This document shows, one piece after another, positions 22,101 to 30,750 of a DNA stretch of 64,000 nt. Each line of letters starts with the position of its first letter. The stretch's first letter is position 1. Under the pieces are notes generated by a model. It searched no databases, was not told the origin of the DNA, and worked only from the letters and a program-made list of their open reading frames with translations. The stretch comes from Okapia johnstoni. Its lineage: Eukaryota > Chordata > Mammalia > Artiodactyla > Giraffidae. Both the position numbers and the translations under genes were made by a program. The stretch covers positions 3,774,501 through 3,838,500 of the forward strand of contig CM044316.1 of the NCBI GenBank assembly GCA_024291935.2. The letters are read 5' to 3'.

Positions 22101-25100
22101 GCAGGAGGTGCTGTGGTTGACACACCTTTCTCCATCTCATGGCTGGAGGGCGGGAGGAACAGAGAGGCACAGTACACGCAGCCTAGGGTGGCCGGTGACG
22201 TAATTAGAAAGAAATGAGGTAAGGCCTAGGCCGGATCTTCTGGGTGTGGTGTTAGAGCTCGTTCCAGTATGTTCCCTGACCGTCCCTGCATACCTTGCTC
22301 CTCCAGCTCCCTCCCCAAGAAAGTGGTTAGGCCTCTTATGTTTCTGGCTCCTTTGTTAAATTACTAGTACTCCTCAAACTTTCTATCTCATTATAAGGCT
22401 GACCATCAAGAAAGAAAGGCTGTCTTTCTACCACAGCTTGTAGAAAGAGGTCATGTATCTGCTTCTTTGTGCCACCCCTAGTTCTGTCAAGTTCATTTGG
22501 ACAGTTTCAGCAAATAGGAATGTTTAGAGAACCCTCTGGTTAACCAGTGTATTTCATCTTTATCCTAGGTTTCTACATGACCAAAATAGTTCGGCTTTCA
22601 AATTCTATCGAAAGAAGGTATTTGAACTGTGTCCATCGATTTGCTTTACGTCATCTCCACTGAACCTTCGTGCCAGTGAGAGTGCCGATTCTCAGGAGAG
22701 CCCCCTGGAGCCCATGGAAGGAGAAGGAGAGTTTGAGGATGAGCCCTCTCAGCACGAGGCTGAGCTGGAGAGCCCAGAGGTAATGCCTGAGGAGGAGGAT
22801 GATGAAGAGGAGAATGAAGAGGAGGACGAGGAAGGGGGTGAGGAGGCCTCCCCTCCTGGAGGGGCCTCCAGGCCAGCAGAAGGATCCAAGTCTGAGGGCT
22901 CGGAGGGCAGCCCCCCAGCCGATGGCCTCCTGAGCGAGGTGGCCGAGGACAGCCCAGCTGGTGGGCCTGCCCTGTCCCAGGCCTCCTCAGGGGCCTGCTT
23001 CCCCCGGAAGAGGATCAGCAGCAAGTCATTGAAGGTCGGCATGATTCCAGCTCCCAAGAGGCTGTGTCTCATCCAGGAGCCCAAAGGTGAGTGCCTGGGA
23101 AATTAATCCGGTGGCCTCAGCGCATCTTCTGTTTAATATCTGAGGAGGAATGATGCTCAGCTGTGGGCCATGGAAAATTGTGGAGACGTTGCCTGTTTTG
23201 AGGAATTTACCTGACCCCCCCAGCCCAAGTTTAGCTGCATGATGACTGGCTGGCCCCGGTCACCCCTTCTGCCTCTGATTACTCCAGCTAACCTGGACAT
23301 TACCTTTCAGAATCCCCGCCCAGGGCCAGCACAACCTGGGGTTCTTTGGTCTTGTATTTTATTTAACCTAAAATAGTCCTATTGGTTTTGCACACAGTCC
23401 AAAATGTTCATGAGAAACTGACGTTTCCAGTTGGTCCAGAGATGGCACTCTAAGGAGATGCTGCCTTTGGCTTCTAGCACCCCACATGTTGCTTGTTATT
23501 TTCCATTATTGCTCAGCTTCCAGCAGGGGAGTCCTGGCTGTGGAAGGAACAGGCCTGGGTCATCTTGGCTGTTTGCTGCCTGTGATCTAGAGGGGTGCCC
23601 AGTGTTCTGAGCACTGCCCCCGCACACTCCTGCAAGGCCCCAGGGTAGTGATACCCGCTTGATGATGCTGAGGCAGGGGCCATGGAGCAGTCTTGGGCAG
23701 CAGTCAGTGGGACCTGTGGAGTCCATGCTCTGCCAGCCTTGGCCGTGGAAGGCCATCTCCTGCTCGCCTATAGGGAGGGTCAAGGTTCTTGAGGTACAAT
23801 TTACCAGCAATAAAAGCGCACCCTTTTCAAGTGGATAGTTCATGGAGTTTTGGCAAAGGTGTATAGGTGTGAGCCCCCTGGTACTGCTGAGCTGGAACTT
23901 CTTCCAGAAGTGTCTCTCTGTCCCTCCACAGTCTCCTCTGCTGCCTGGCTCCAGCAACCACTGACAGTTTTCTGGCCTGTGGTTTTGCCGTTTTGGGACT
24001 GTCAGTAGGTAAAGCACATCGTGTGCCACTTTTGGCGGGCTCCCTGCCGCCCACCCAGGTCTCCACACAGCCAGGCCTGGGCCGTGTGTCTCGTGTGGGG
24101 CTGATCCTTCGATGCTTGTGTGGGAGGAGGTGGTTTTGGTGAACAGTGGTCCACTGTGTGTAGAGTCTATGTGTTCTAAGTTATTGAGAACATCATATTC
24201 ACACCCAACAGTATCAGTCTAGTTTCTCCTGCTAACCGTTCTCATGGTTTCTGTTTAGAAGCGGTGTTGCAATCGATTGGTAACTCTCTACTAAACCCTT
24301 CTGTTCTTCAGAACTTAGCCGAGGGCAGTAGCACATCAGAATACTTGCTATGATGGCCTTCGTGGGGGAAAAGTGGGATTCTTTCTATTTTAGAAGCTCT
24401 CAATTATTTGATAGGGTGGTTGAGGTAGTACCAGACCTGCTAGTCTCACCTTTGTCAAATATAATAATAATAATAATATGGTCTAGTGCTCTGTATGAGA
24501 AGTGTGATTGTTTTTACTGGAAAGTTCTTTGTGGACTTTAGTTCTTGATCTATGGAACACTTGCAGAGACATGAAGAGGGCACAGTGTCACAAATCGGTC
24601 ATTTGTTGAAGCAAAATGCGTTTCTCCAGTCGTGGAAAGCAGTGCATGTGTGGCGTCTGTCGTCATAAACGTGTGGTCACACTCAGGGAGACTCGCCCGC
24701 AGCAGGCGGCACAGCCTGGCCTCCGTGTTCGTTTCTGCACAGTGCGGGCCAGACGGCTGGCCCGCGGCACAGCTCCCAGCCCCTTCTGTCGACAGAAGGG
24801 CTGTTAGTCAAAGCGGCAGCACGCTTGTCTTCCAAGTGTCAGTAATTTAGGGAAGGCACATGTATCTGTATATATACATTTTTTTTGTCTTCCAGTTCAC
24901 GAACCAGTTCGAATTGCCTATGACAGGCCTCGGGGTCGCCCCGTGTCCAAGAAGAAGGTGAGTATGGCTGTGCGTCCTCACGTGTGACAGAGAGTTTGCC
25001 CGAGTTCTCAAGGGTACTGGCTGCAAGCTGTACTCACTCTGCAGGCCAGGTGTCAACATGCAAAGAACCACACACAGCCTTCTCTCTCTTAAAACTGTCT

Positions 25101-28100
25101 TGCATTGCCCAGAGCACTGGATGGAGTAATTAGTCTATTTAATGGATGGGTAAGGCCTGATGTGTGCAGTGGTTCGGAGAGATGAACGAGATAATGTCTC
25201 AGCCATTGAGAAGTTCAGGTTTAGTAGACTATAATCGTGGTTAAAAGAGTGTGCTGCTTTACTAGTAAGCTGAGCGTGTGTGTGCTCAAGTGTTCGTTAA
25301 CGACCCAGCACCTACCTCCTGTGCTCTCTTTTCCATCTGCCCACCCAGAGGCAGCAGTGAGCAGGGCTATCAGCAGCAGAAATGCGCAGAACCGAGAATG
25401 GCTGGTGAGGAGGAGCGAGGTGGGAGGCCTGATAGAAGCCCCAGGGCAGACTCGGGTCAGCAGCGAGGCCTCTGTGCCTAGAGTGGAGCGATGGGGCGGG
25501 GCGCTGAGGAAGTGCAGGTGGCAGCAGCCAGGTCATGTGGGGTCTGTAGGTGGGGTCAGCACTGGGCCCCTTCTCTGGAAGAGGCGTCAGGGAGCCAAAC
25601 CGTGGTGGGGACTTGGGTAGAAGACGTGGCCGTTATGACTACTGTGTGGAAAGCAGCCTTGGGCTAGCGGGCCAGGCAGAGCTGAGGCCCAGGCAGGGTG
25701 AAGTGGAGTTGGTGGGGACTTAACTGATGGACTGAATGTGGACCAGAGAAAGCCAAGAAGAGTCCAGGGTGACTGGGGTTGTCGGCCTGGACAGTTAAGG
25801 GAACAGGGCTGCTGTTGACTAAAATGGGGTGCCCCTGTGGGGGGTGGGTCATTGGAAGGAGACGAGAGCGAATTTCAGGCAGATGAAGCTGGCCCAGGTG
25901 ACCTGGGATGCGTGGGGACATCACAGGTCCCTAGCAGTCCAGGAGGTGAGCGGGGAACCAGGTGTCTCTACAGGCGTCCAGGGGTGAGGAAAGCCCGTGT
26001 GGTGGCTCAGACTGTTCTGAGTGCATTGCGCCAGTCTCAGCAGGCAGATGAATCGTCAGTGTGACCTCAGTTACAGCTGGGAGCAGGGACCTTCCTGTGC
26101 CTGAAGCGTGTGTTCTTAACAGGTGTGTTGAGTTTTAAGCTGAGCCAGCACCCAGGTACCCGTCTGGTGAGGCACAGCCTGGTGAGAAGGCAGCCGTTTC
26201 AGGCTCAGCCTGGCCATCTAATCTTGGCATGAGGTTCTGTTTGTACATCTGTAAAGTGGGACAGTTGCACCTACCTTGCAGGTAGGAGATCCCTCAAGGA
26301 TTAAATGAAATGGTGTTAACCTAGTGTGCAGTCAGCCGGTATCCTGCCAACGTGGGTCTCTCTTTGGGGTGACTGCTGACAGGGAGGAGGTCTCCCTTGT
26401 AGCTCTCTGTGCACTCTGCAGCCTGGCCTTAGGTGCATGGCTTTGCTCTGGCCTCAGGAGACCAGGCAGGCTGATTCTTAGACACAATTGAAAACTCACC
26501 AAGATCTATCCGGCTGAGTGGACCCCGTTCCTCCTGTTGCTTCCACTTGCGCAGCTTTCCTGAAGCGGGGTGCAAGCCTGCCCTTAGGGAACCCATGGCC
26601 GGCCTTTCCTGTCCCTTCTCCACCCTCTTTCCACCCACACTTGTACCCTCCCTGCTGCATCTAGCTGCCTTGATCAGGACAGAGGAACCTTCTCCCTGGG
26701 AGCGCAGGAGCCCCTCTCAGTCTCCCCAGGCCATAAATGGATTCAAGAAACAAGCTCAGGCGGCAGGAACTGTGAGTGCACAGTAGGTGCTCATAAATAT
26801 TCATGAGTGAGTGGAAATCCCCTTAGTTCACTCGGGGCAGGTGTCTCCTCCAGAGGCCCCTAGGCCTTTTCATTTGTCTTTCCATAGCCTGCTCTGGGGC
26901 CCAGTTCTCTGCCAGGGCTTCTTCCTTCTCCACCCACAAGGTCATTCCCAGGCTCCATCCTTCCCAGCTGCACCCACTTTCAGCGAGGTCTGCTCTGTGC
27001 TAGACGTGGACCCCAGAGTCCAGTTAAACCTCATCCCTGCCCTTGGGGAGTACTCAGCTCCAGACCTGGGAAGGACCAGACACACAGGTCAGTCAGGTTT
27101 GGCAAGTATTGCCTGAGGGCTGCCCAGGAAGCTTCCAGGATGGAGTCACTGTCCAGCATCGTGAAAGCTCTCAGGAATGAATGAAACGATGAGAGAGGAG
27201 TGGACATCGAATAGAGAGGACCCTTTGAGACAGGTTTTCTCTACAGCCTCTCTCCATGCCTATCTGGCCCCCTTCTGCCTTAGCCCTGCTTCCTCTCTGA
27301 CTCTGCCACTCCAGGGGCCTTCCCACCTCAAGGCCTGTTCCACCCAGCCTGGGATACGCCCCTGATCATCACACAGCCACTTTCTTTATTCAGGTCTCCA
27401 CTCTGGGATCTTCCTAGTCAAAACTTTTGGGCCCAGTCCCTACCATCCCCTCACAAAGTTTAGTTCACAGTCTCAACACTGCAACAAGAGTGGTCACAGC
27501 GAAGCCTGAGAGACTGGTCTGGTTCAGTTCTCTGGGGACACCTCAAGCTGTGACCTCCAACCTTTACAAATATCAGCCCACTCTGGGAATGTTGCCAGGA
27601 CCGTGACTTGTTCTTGAGCATCTAGGGGCATCAAAGGGGCATTAGGGGTGTTAGTACTGGACCATGTCCAGATGCAACCCAGGGCAGACTCTTGATCCAG
27701 GCGCTTTGCTGCCTCTCATGTGCCACATTCTTCTCTCTCCTCAGAAACCCAAGGACTTTGATTTTGCCCAGCAGAAGCTGACCGACAAGAACCTGGGGTT
27801 CCAAATGCTACAGAAGATGGGCTGGAAGGAGGGCCATGGCCTGGGCTCCTGTGGGAAGGGCATCAGGGAGCCCGTCAGCGTGTACGCGGCAGGCGTTGGC
27901 GGCCGGGGGGCGGGCAGCTGTGCCCGGGGAGACAGGCTCTCTGGGGGATTCTGGCCCTAAGTCCTTTGACCGGCACCCCTTGGTTTCCCTGATGTTGAAC
28001 ATGGCTTCTAGCAGGTCATTTCCCTATGCAGGTGTTCACACAGATTCTGGCTGCATTTGCATAGACTTGGTCCCTGGCATTTGGCCATATTCATTATTAT

Positions 28101-28625
28101 CAGAAAAGCCGAGTGGTAATTCTGGGTAGTTCGCTAACAGCCACTTCCCTTTTTCGGGAACCCACACTCAAACTAGCGAAGAGAAAACACGGCCCACAGT
28201 TTAGTAAGCCCCACTAACATGCAGCAGGCATTTCAGTTAAAAGTGCACTTAGCACCTGCTGGGGGGAGGCTTTCTGCTGTAATAAGGGGCTAGCTTCTGA
28301 GCACGCTTCTCAGAAGGTCCACAGGCCTGCACAGGTGAGTATCCTTTGTCCCCACCGTGAACTGTGTCTTTATTTTCTCTTTCCCTTGCTGTTACTGGTG
28401 TGTCCCTCATACCTCCGTGCCCCTCTGGTGGCTCGGACTGTGTCCGTTCCCTGGTGGCCAGGCTGCGGGCTCAGGTGTGGCTAACTGTCCGTTTTGCTCC
28501 TCAGGGGAAGTGCGTCGGAAGGGGAGGGGCTGGGTGCCGACGGGCAGGAGCACAAAGAAGACACGTTTGACGTGTTCCGTCAGAGGATGATGCAGATGTA
28601 CAGACACAGACGGGCCAGCAAATAG
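4005..28625 (+). CDS. SUGP2: SUGP2, SURP and G-patch domain-containing protein 2, complete (9 coding exons, 1094 aa)
   Basis: The coding exons are 4005-4122, 7848-9455, 11992-12112, 16494-16981, 18021-18132, 22569-23086, 24896-24957, 27745-27881 and 28505-28625. They total 3285 nt with consistent phases, no internal stop and GT-AG introns throughout. The product follows human SUGP2 (about 1082 aa) along its whole length as I remember it. The order of parts is: a short N-terminal segment (exon 2), a large Ser/Gly-rich then helical region (about 40-575), a first SURP module (about 577-640), an Arg-rich segment (about 656-695), a second SURP module (about 783-838), an acidic run (about 886-905), basic nuclear-localisation-like clusters (about 965-1012) and a G-patch (about 1018-1062). 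SURP and G-patch domains mark pre-mRNA splicing factors: SURP binds SF1-like partners, and G-patches activate DEAH helicases. The protein should be nuclear; its exact job is little known. The start ATG has a strong context (A at -3, G at +4). Confidence 0.96.
5249..5358 (+). mobile_element. CHR-type SINE (tRNA-derived)
   Basis: It shows the family signature 'gggacttccctgg..atccagtggttaagactcc' followed by 'gatccctggttggggaact' and an A-rich tail. Confidence 0.88.
5478..5579. repeat. Imperfect TG/TA dinucleotide repeat
   Basis: About 100 bp of alternating purine-pyrimidine steps (tatg, tgtg, tata, cata) interrupted by short breaks. Such sequence can adopt Z-DNA or cruciform forms and is likely length-polymorphic. 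Confidence 0.8.
6794..6912 (-). mobile_element. CHR-type SINE, antisense
   Basis: The stretch 'ttttggctgtgcc..' runs to '..cctaaccactgggggaattcccc', the reverse complement of the CHR head, with its T-rich tail on the left. Confidence 0.85.
7367..7573 (-). mobile_element. Bov-tA SINE, antisense, with 13-bp target duplication
   Basis: The element (7380-7560) reads in reverse from 'gtgtctaattctgcgacccc' to 'ccaccagggaagc'. It is flanked by an exact direct repeat, CTTGTAAAACAGA, at 7367-7379 and 7561-7573. This is the signature of LINE-mediated insertion. Confidence 0.92.
7848..9455 (+). CDS. SUGP2: SUGP2 exon 3: 1608-nt giant internal exon (residues about 40-575)
   Basis: The acceptor TTTCAG ends at 7847 and the donor GATG|GTAAGG starts at 9456. 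Internal exons of this length are rare in mammals. The first part (about 40-300) is rich in Ser, Gly, Arg and charged residues and looks disordered. From about 320 to 537 it changes to a hydrophobic, Cys- and Phe-containing helical region. The last 40 residues are Lys/Glu/Pro rich. Reading through the donor would add about 11 residues and stop at 9488-9490, so intron retention would give a protein lacking SURP and G-patch domains. Confidence 0.95.
9456..11991 (+). other. SUGP2: SUGP2 intron 3
   Basis: GT at 9456, AG at 11991. It is mostly unique. The AT-rich portion at 11300-11700 looks like an old decayed interspersed repeat whose family I cannot name. No coding signal seen. Confidence 0.85.
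11992..12112 (+). CDS. SUGP2: SUGP2 exon 4: first SURP module, N-terminal half
   Basis: It codes a segment starting [20 protein letters not shown] and ending KEDPAYW (residues about 576-616). The DPAYW-FL pattern across the junction is typical of SURP modules. The acceptor is TTCCAG; the donor TACTG|GTAGGT leaves phase 2. This matches human SUGP2 closely. Confidence 0.95.
12820..13298 (-). mobile_element. Two antisense CHR-type SINEs, one inserted in the other
   Basis: A first copy runs from about 12820 and breaks off at 'gatagattctt'-like sequence near 12996. There a second copy begins with a T-run and 'ggccacgctgggtg' and ends '..accagcagggaaatccc' at 13298. The break falls at the usual 'gattctt|aaccactgg' point of the family. 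Confidence 0.75.
13635..13780 (-). repeat. MIR element, antisense
   Basis: It shows the reverse of the MIR pattern: 'ttacagacaacagaaaacttgaggc', then 'cacagctagtaa', then 'gagattcacactcaggc'. This is an old, decayed SINE. Confidence 0.65.
14583..14717 (-). mobile_element. CHR-type SINE, antisense, with long T-run
   Basis: A run of about 19 T is followed by 'ccccaaccagggattgaaccc' and '..ggcccaccagggaatttccc'. This is the CHR family in reverse. Confidence 0.87.
14780..14890 (-). repeat. MIR element, antisense
   Basis: The pattern 'cttgtagatggagaagctgaggc..cacagctagtaagtg..gggatttgaacctggcag' is the classic antisense MIR core. Confidence 0.75.
15127..16440 (-). pseudogene. Possible decayed coding sequence inside SUGP2 intron 4, unidentified
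   Basis: On the - strand, 15127-15309 is open and reads like protein ([19 protein letters not shown]..., Leu-rich, ending [13 protein letters not shown]). Upstream pieces in shifted frames also look protein-like ([20 protein letters not shown], then [16 protein letters not shown]; further up [19 protein letters not shown]). Stops and frameshifts separate them. No 3' poly-A tail is seen, so a processed copy is not proven. I do not recognise the parent protein; this may be chance. Confidence 0.25.
16494..16981 (+). CDS. SUGP2: SUGP2 exon 5: end of first SURP module and Arg-rich/Pro-rich linker
   Basis: It codes [20 protein letters not shown] (SURP C-terminal half with the Tyr-Tyr pair). It then has an Arg/Lys-rich stretch (about 656-695, including [14 protein letters not shown] and [16 protein letters not shown]) and a Pro/Ser-rich, probably disordered tail to residue 779. 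The acceptor is ACATAG; the donor GATG|GTGAGT leaves phase 1. The Arg-rich part could serve RNA binding or nuclear import; that is inference. Confidence 0.95.
16982..18020 (+). other. SUGP2: SUGP2 intron 5
   Basis: GT at 16982, AG at 18020. It is GC-rich and unique in its first half. From 17560 to 17640 'ttattgctatgtaacaagcc' resembles an old LTR-type mammalian repeat. No gene seen. Confidence 0.85.
18021..18132 (+). CDS. SUGP2: SUGP2 exon 6: second SURP module, N-terminal half
   Basis: It codes MKTMET-like sequence (here [20 protein letters not shown]) through DNPDLW, residues about 779-816. The spacing [20 protein letters not shown] is canonical for SURP. As in the first module, the intron interrupts the W-F step in phase 2. 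The two SURP modules thus share intron position and phase, which points to an internal exon duplication. Confidence 0.96.
19785..20422 (+). mobile_element. BovB (RTE) LINE, 5'-truncated 3' end
   Basis: The translation at about 19801-20037 carries the BovB C-terminal phrases [26 protein letters not shown] and [13 protein letters not shown]. It ends with the family's ACTGA-type tail (ctgaactgactgactgact) near 20422 instead of poly-A. BovB is an RTE-clade retroposon spread in ruminants, with close relatives in reptiles. Confidence 0.92.
20571..20877 (+). mobile_element. CHR-2-like SINE with perfect 17-bp target duplication
   Basis: The element (20588-20860) begins 'gcttccctggtggtcc' and ends in an A-rich tail. 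The exact direct repeat AAGAATACAATTAAGAG flanks it at 20571-20587 and 20861-20877. Confidence 0.93.
21613..21805 (+). mobile_element. Bov-tA SINE
   Basis: It shows 'ctggctcagacggtaaagaatctg', 'gaagatcccctggagaaggaa', 'ccactccagtattcttg' and 'gtcacaaagagttggacac'. This is the standard order of the family. Confidence 0.92.
22569..23086 (+). CDS. SUGP2: SUGP2 exon 7: end of second SURP module, acidic region, basic cluster
   Basis: It codes [20 protein letters not shown] (SURP end, about 816-838). A Glu/Asp run follows around 886-905 ([19 protein letters not shown]), which is longer than I recall in human and accounts for part of the extra length. Ser/Gly/Pro linker and then a Lys/Arg cluster ([18 protein letters not shown], about 965-983) complete the exon. 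The acidic run comes from a GAG/GAT repeat (22780-22845) that is probably unstable in length. Donor: AAAG|GTGAGT. Confidence 0.95.
23087..24895 (+). other. SUGP2: SUGP2 intron 7
   Basis: GT at 23087, AG at 24895. It is largely unique. It includes a short AAT repeat (about 24461-24478) and an exact 20-bp palindrome (24781-24800). No coding signal seen. Confidence 0.85.
24896..24957 (+). CDS. SUGP2: SUGP2 exon 8: 62-nt microexon-like exon with basic motif
   Basis: It codes [21 protein letters not shown] (residues about 989-1009). With the first residues of the next exon the end reads SKKKKPK, a classical nuclear-localisation-like cluster. The acceptor is CTTCCAG; the donor AAG|GTGAGT leaves phase 0. 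Confidence 0.95.
24958..27744 (+). other. SUGP2: SUGP2 intron 8
   Basis: GT at 24958, AG at 27744. It is GC-rich and unique, with a MIR-like stretch at about 26215-26330 ('tacatctgtaaagtgggaca'). Several open frames on both strands are short and show no protein likeness. Confidence 0.85.
27745..27881 (+). CDS. SUGP2: SUGP2 exon 9: G-patch, main part
   Basis: It codes [20 protein letters not shown] and then [20 protein letters not shown] (G-patch glycines in the hhxxxGaxxGxGxG pattern, about 1018-1045) up to REPVSV. G-patches bind and stimulate DEAH-box RNA helicases. The exon ends GT|GTACGC in phase 2, so the G-patch is finished by the next exon. The donor is weaker than the others; reading through it stays open to 27960 and would replace the C-terminus. 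Confidence 0.95.
27882..28504 (+). other. SUGP2: SUGP2 intron 9 (623 nt)
   Basis: GT at 27882, AG at 28504 (CTCCTCAG). It is unique sequence with no repeat recognised. Confidence 0.9.
28505..28625 (+). CDS. SUGP2: SUGP2 exon 10: C-terminus and stop codon
   Basis: It codes [19 protein letters not shown], then [20 protein letters not shown] and TAG at 28623-28625. This matches the human C-terminus (ending MMQMYRHKRANK). The stop is immediately followed by GTATGT, a good donor, so the exon very probably ends exactly at the stop and the 3' UTR lies in another exon. Confidence 0.95.
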
Positions 28626-29040
28626 GTATGTGTGTGAGCCAGTGAGGGGCACTCTGCCTGAGCTGACATGCCAGGACATAGAACACAAACATCAAAGTAT
28701 CACTCCCCCCAAAATCATAAAACTCTGTGAGGGAAGCACTAGGAGTGTTTGGCTGTGGGTGCGTCCCACCTCTCACCTTCCAGGTTTGGCTGAAGGAACG
28801 AGCCCCGCACTCACCTGCACCGCTGCATGCAGCCTATTGTGGGGCCTCAGCGCCGGGCTGTCTTGTGGAAACAAGCTGCCATGGGAGTGGCCTTGTGTCC
28901 TGCGCGTGTAAGGGTGACCTCGAAGCTGGCACTGCAGAGGACGCCACTTTACCTCGTCTCAATTTAAGGGTCTTCCAGTCCTTTTCCTTCTGGAGGGCCT
29001 TTGGCCTATAAATATCCTTATCTTTCTCCTCTCCTTTTAG

Positions 29041-30750
29041 TTGTCTTCCCCACCCATAATTTCCAGTTCAGTTTTGGACAAAATCGTTCTCTCCCTGAAT
29101 AGATGAAAACCATTGGTGAGAAAGATAAGGCTTGAAGCAGCAATTACTCTTAAAACGCCACCTCTGTCCTGGATCAGCCCCTGGAGCCAGTGCCCAAGTA
29201 GGTTTGGTGTGTACACGGAAAACAAACATCTCTGCAGTTTCTGATGTGGAGGTTCCACCCGCTGGCTTTTCTTTTTCTTAAAAAAAAAAAAAAAAAAAAA
29301 AAACGCCCCGTTTCCAGTCTGCTTTTGCCTTTCCCCCTTCTTCCAAATGCTTTTGGCAGCAGGTCTTCTGCAGGTCTCTGCTGGTTCCACTCAGACGGTG
29401 GGGTTGCCCTTGAAAGCACCAACACCCTGTAAGTGCTCGGGAACCGGCTACTGTCGGTTTTCCTGTCCCAGGACACACTGCTCTTTAAAAGTGATCTGTT
29501 AGCAAACTTGATCCCGAAACAGTCCTGGATTGTGTCTTCTCAAATTCAAATAGGGAATATGAATCAGGAATAATGAAGCCTGCGCTCTAGTACCACAGCC
29601 TGTCGGTCTGAGTGCTGAAGCTCTTTACACAGGTGGATTCGATGAACATGTTATTTATGGAGTCTCAACTCTTAAATGCATCCCTAGAGACTTAATGAAA
29701 TTTCACCGGTATATTCAGCAGCTAAATTCATTGGGGAGTAATCATTACACTAATGAAACTTTCCCAAAATTTACATTCTCTTTAAGATCCACAAAGCAAA
29801 CTAGTTTTTTTTTTTTTTAAGCCACATAAGGAGTGTTTCCTGCAGAGGAGGTGGGAGGTGTAAACTCGTCAAGATTTCGTTCTTTGCGTGTGTGGCAGTG
29901 TAAAGAATTGTTTTATTAGGGCCTTTGTGCAGAACAGAAAGGATCCTCTTGGAGTGGGCTCTGCAGCTGTTTGCTATTTCAAGACGTTATGACGGCCGCC
30001 CCTTCCAGCTTCTCACACTCTGCCTCTTGCAGCTACATGTGGAATTCTCAGGCTGTGGGGATCTCTCAACCCTTCATCAGAAAGCAGCAGTGTTGAAGTT
30101 TTAAATATGTGTTAAAATCTGAAAAACGAGATCCTGCTGATACTGTGAGCTTGGGGGACATAGCAGTGAATTACCCCATCAGCCGCTTTTATTGGCAGTT
30201 ATGAAATCCTCATTTTCTCAAATCCTCAGCTCTCTTGGGCTGTAGTCCCAGCCTCCTCTGGATCTCTCTCGTCTGTCTGGCCCACACTCATTGGCACAGC
30301 ATCATGTTCCCACATGATGCTGCCTTTCTTCATGTCACGGGTAGTCCCCAGAGCTCTGCTTGCTTCTGGTCACTTCTGTTGTTGTGGCAGATCTTTATGG
30401 GTGGACATGTTGGAGATGCTTCAGCAGAGTTGAAATAGCCTGCAGGGGTGGTGTGGTTTGGGGGAACCACAGCTTGGGGGAATCACCTCCTTTCTTTTTT
30501 AATCCTTCCAACAGCCTTCCATGTTGGCTGTGAGTCAGGCAGAGTGATCAAACTCTGAGACCTGGGCCTTGGCCCCCCATGGCCTGTGACAGAGCACGCA
30601 CGCCCAGCATACGCCCAGAGTGAGGTGTGCACCCCCAGCATGGGTTCTCGCTCTTCAAGCATTGCTTTGACCATCATATTCACTTTGTCCTAGTATGCTC
30701 ATTCTTGGCTTTCTGCTTTTATTTATAAATAAAATACTTAAGGAATTCCC
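29041..30750 (+). other. SUGP2: Probable SUGP2 3' UTR exon
   Basis: A strong pyrimidine-rich acceptor (CTCCTTTTAG) ends at 29040. From there the sequence is largely unique to the AATAAA at 30728-30733. It contains a run of 24 A at 29280-29303 and a T-run near 29805. The extent of the exon is inferred from signals only. Confidence 0.55.
30728..30733 (+). terminator. SUGP2: Candidate polyadenylation signal AATAAA of SUGP2
   Basis: It is the first canonical AATAAA after the 3' UTR acceptor on this strand that I could find; another lies at about 31370. A GT-rich stretch follows at about 30797-30815. Confidence 0.45.

Larger units (their letters stand above)
18133..22568 (+). other. SUGP2: SUGP2 intron 6
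   Basis: GT at 18133, AG at 22568. It holds a BovB fragment (19785-20422), a CHR SINE with a 17-bp duplication (20571-20877) and a Bov-tA SINE (21613-21805). The remaining sequence shows no coding signal. Confidence 0.85.

Noticed and set aside
22749..23084. Ser-rich open frame on the - strand ([15 protein letters not shown])
   Set aside because: It is the antisense of the Glu/Asp run in SUGP2 exon 7.
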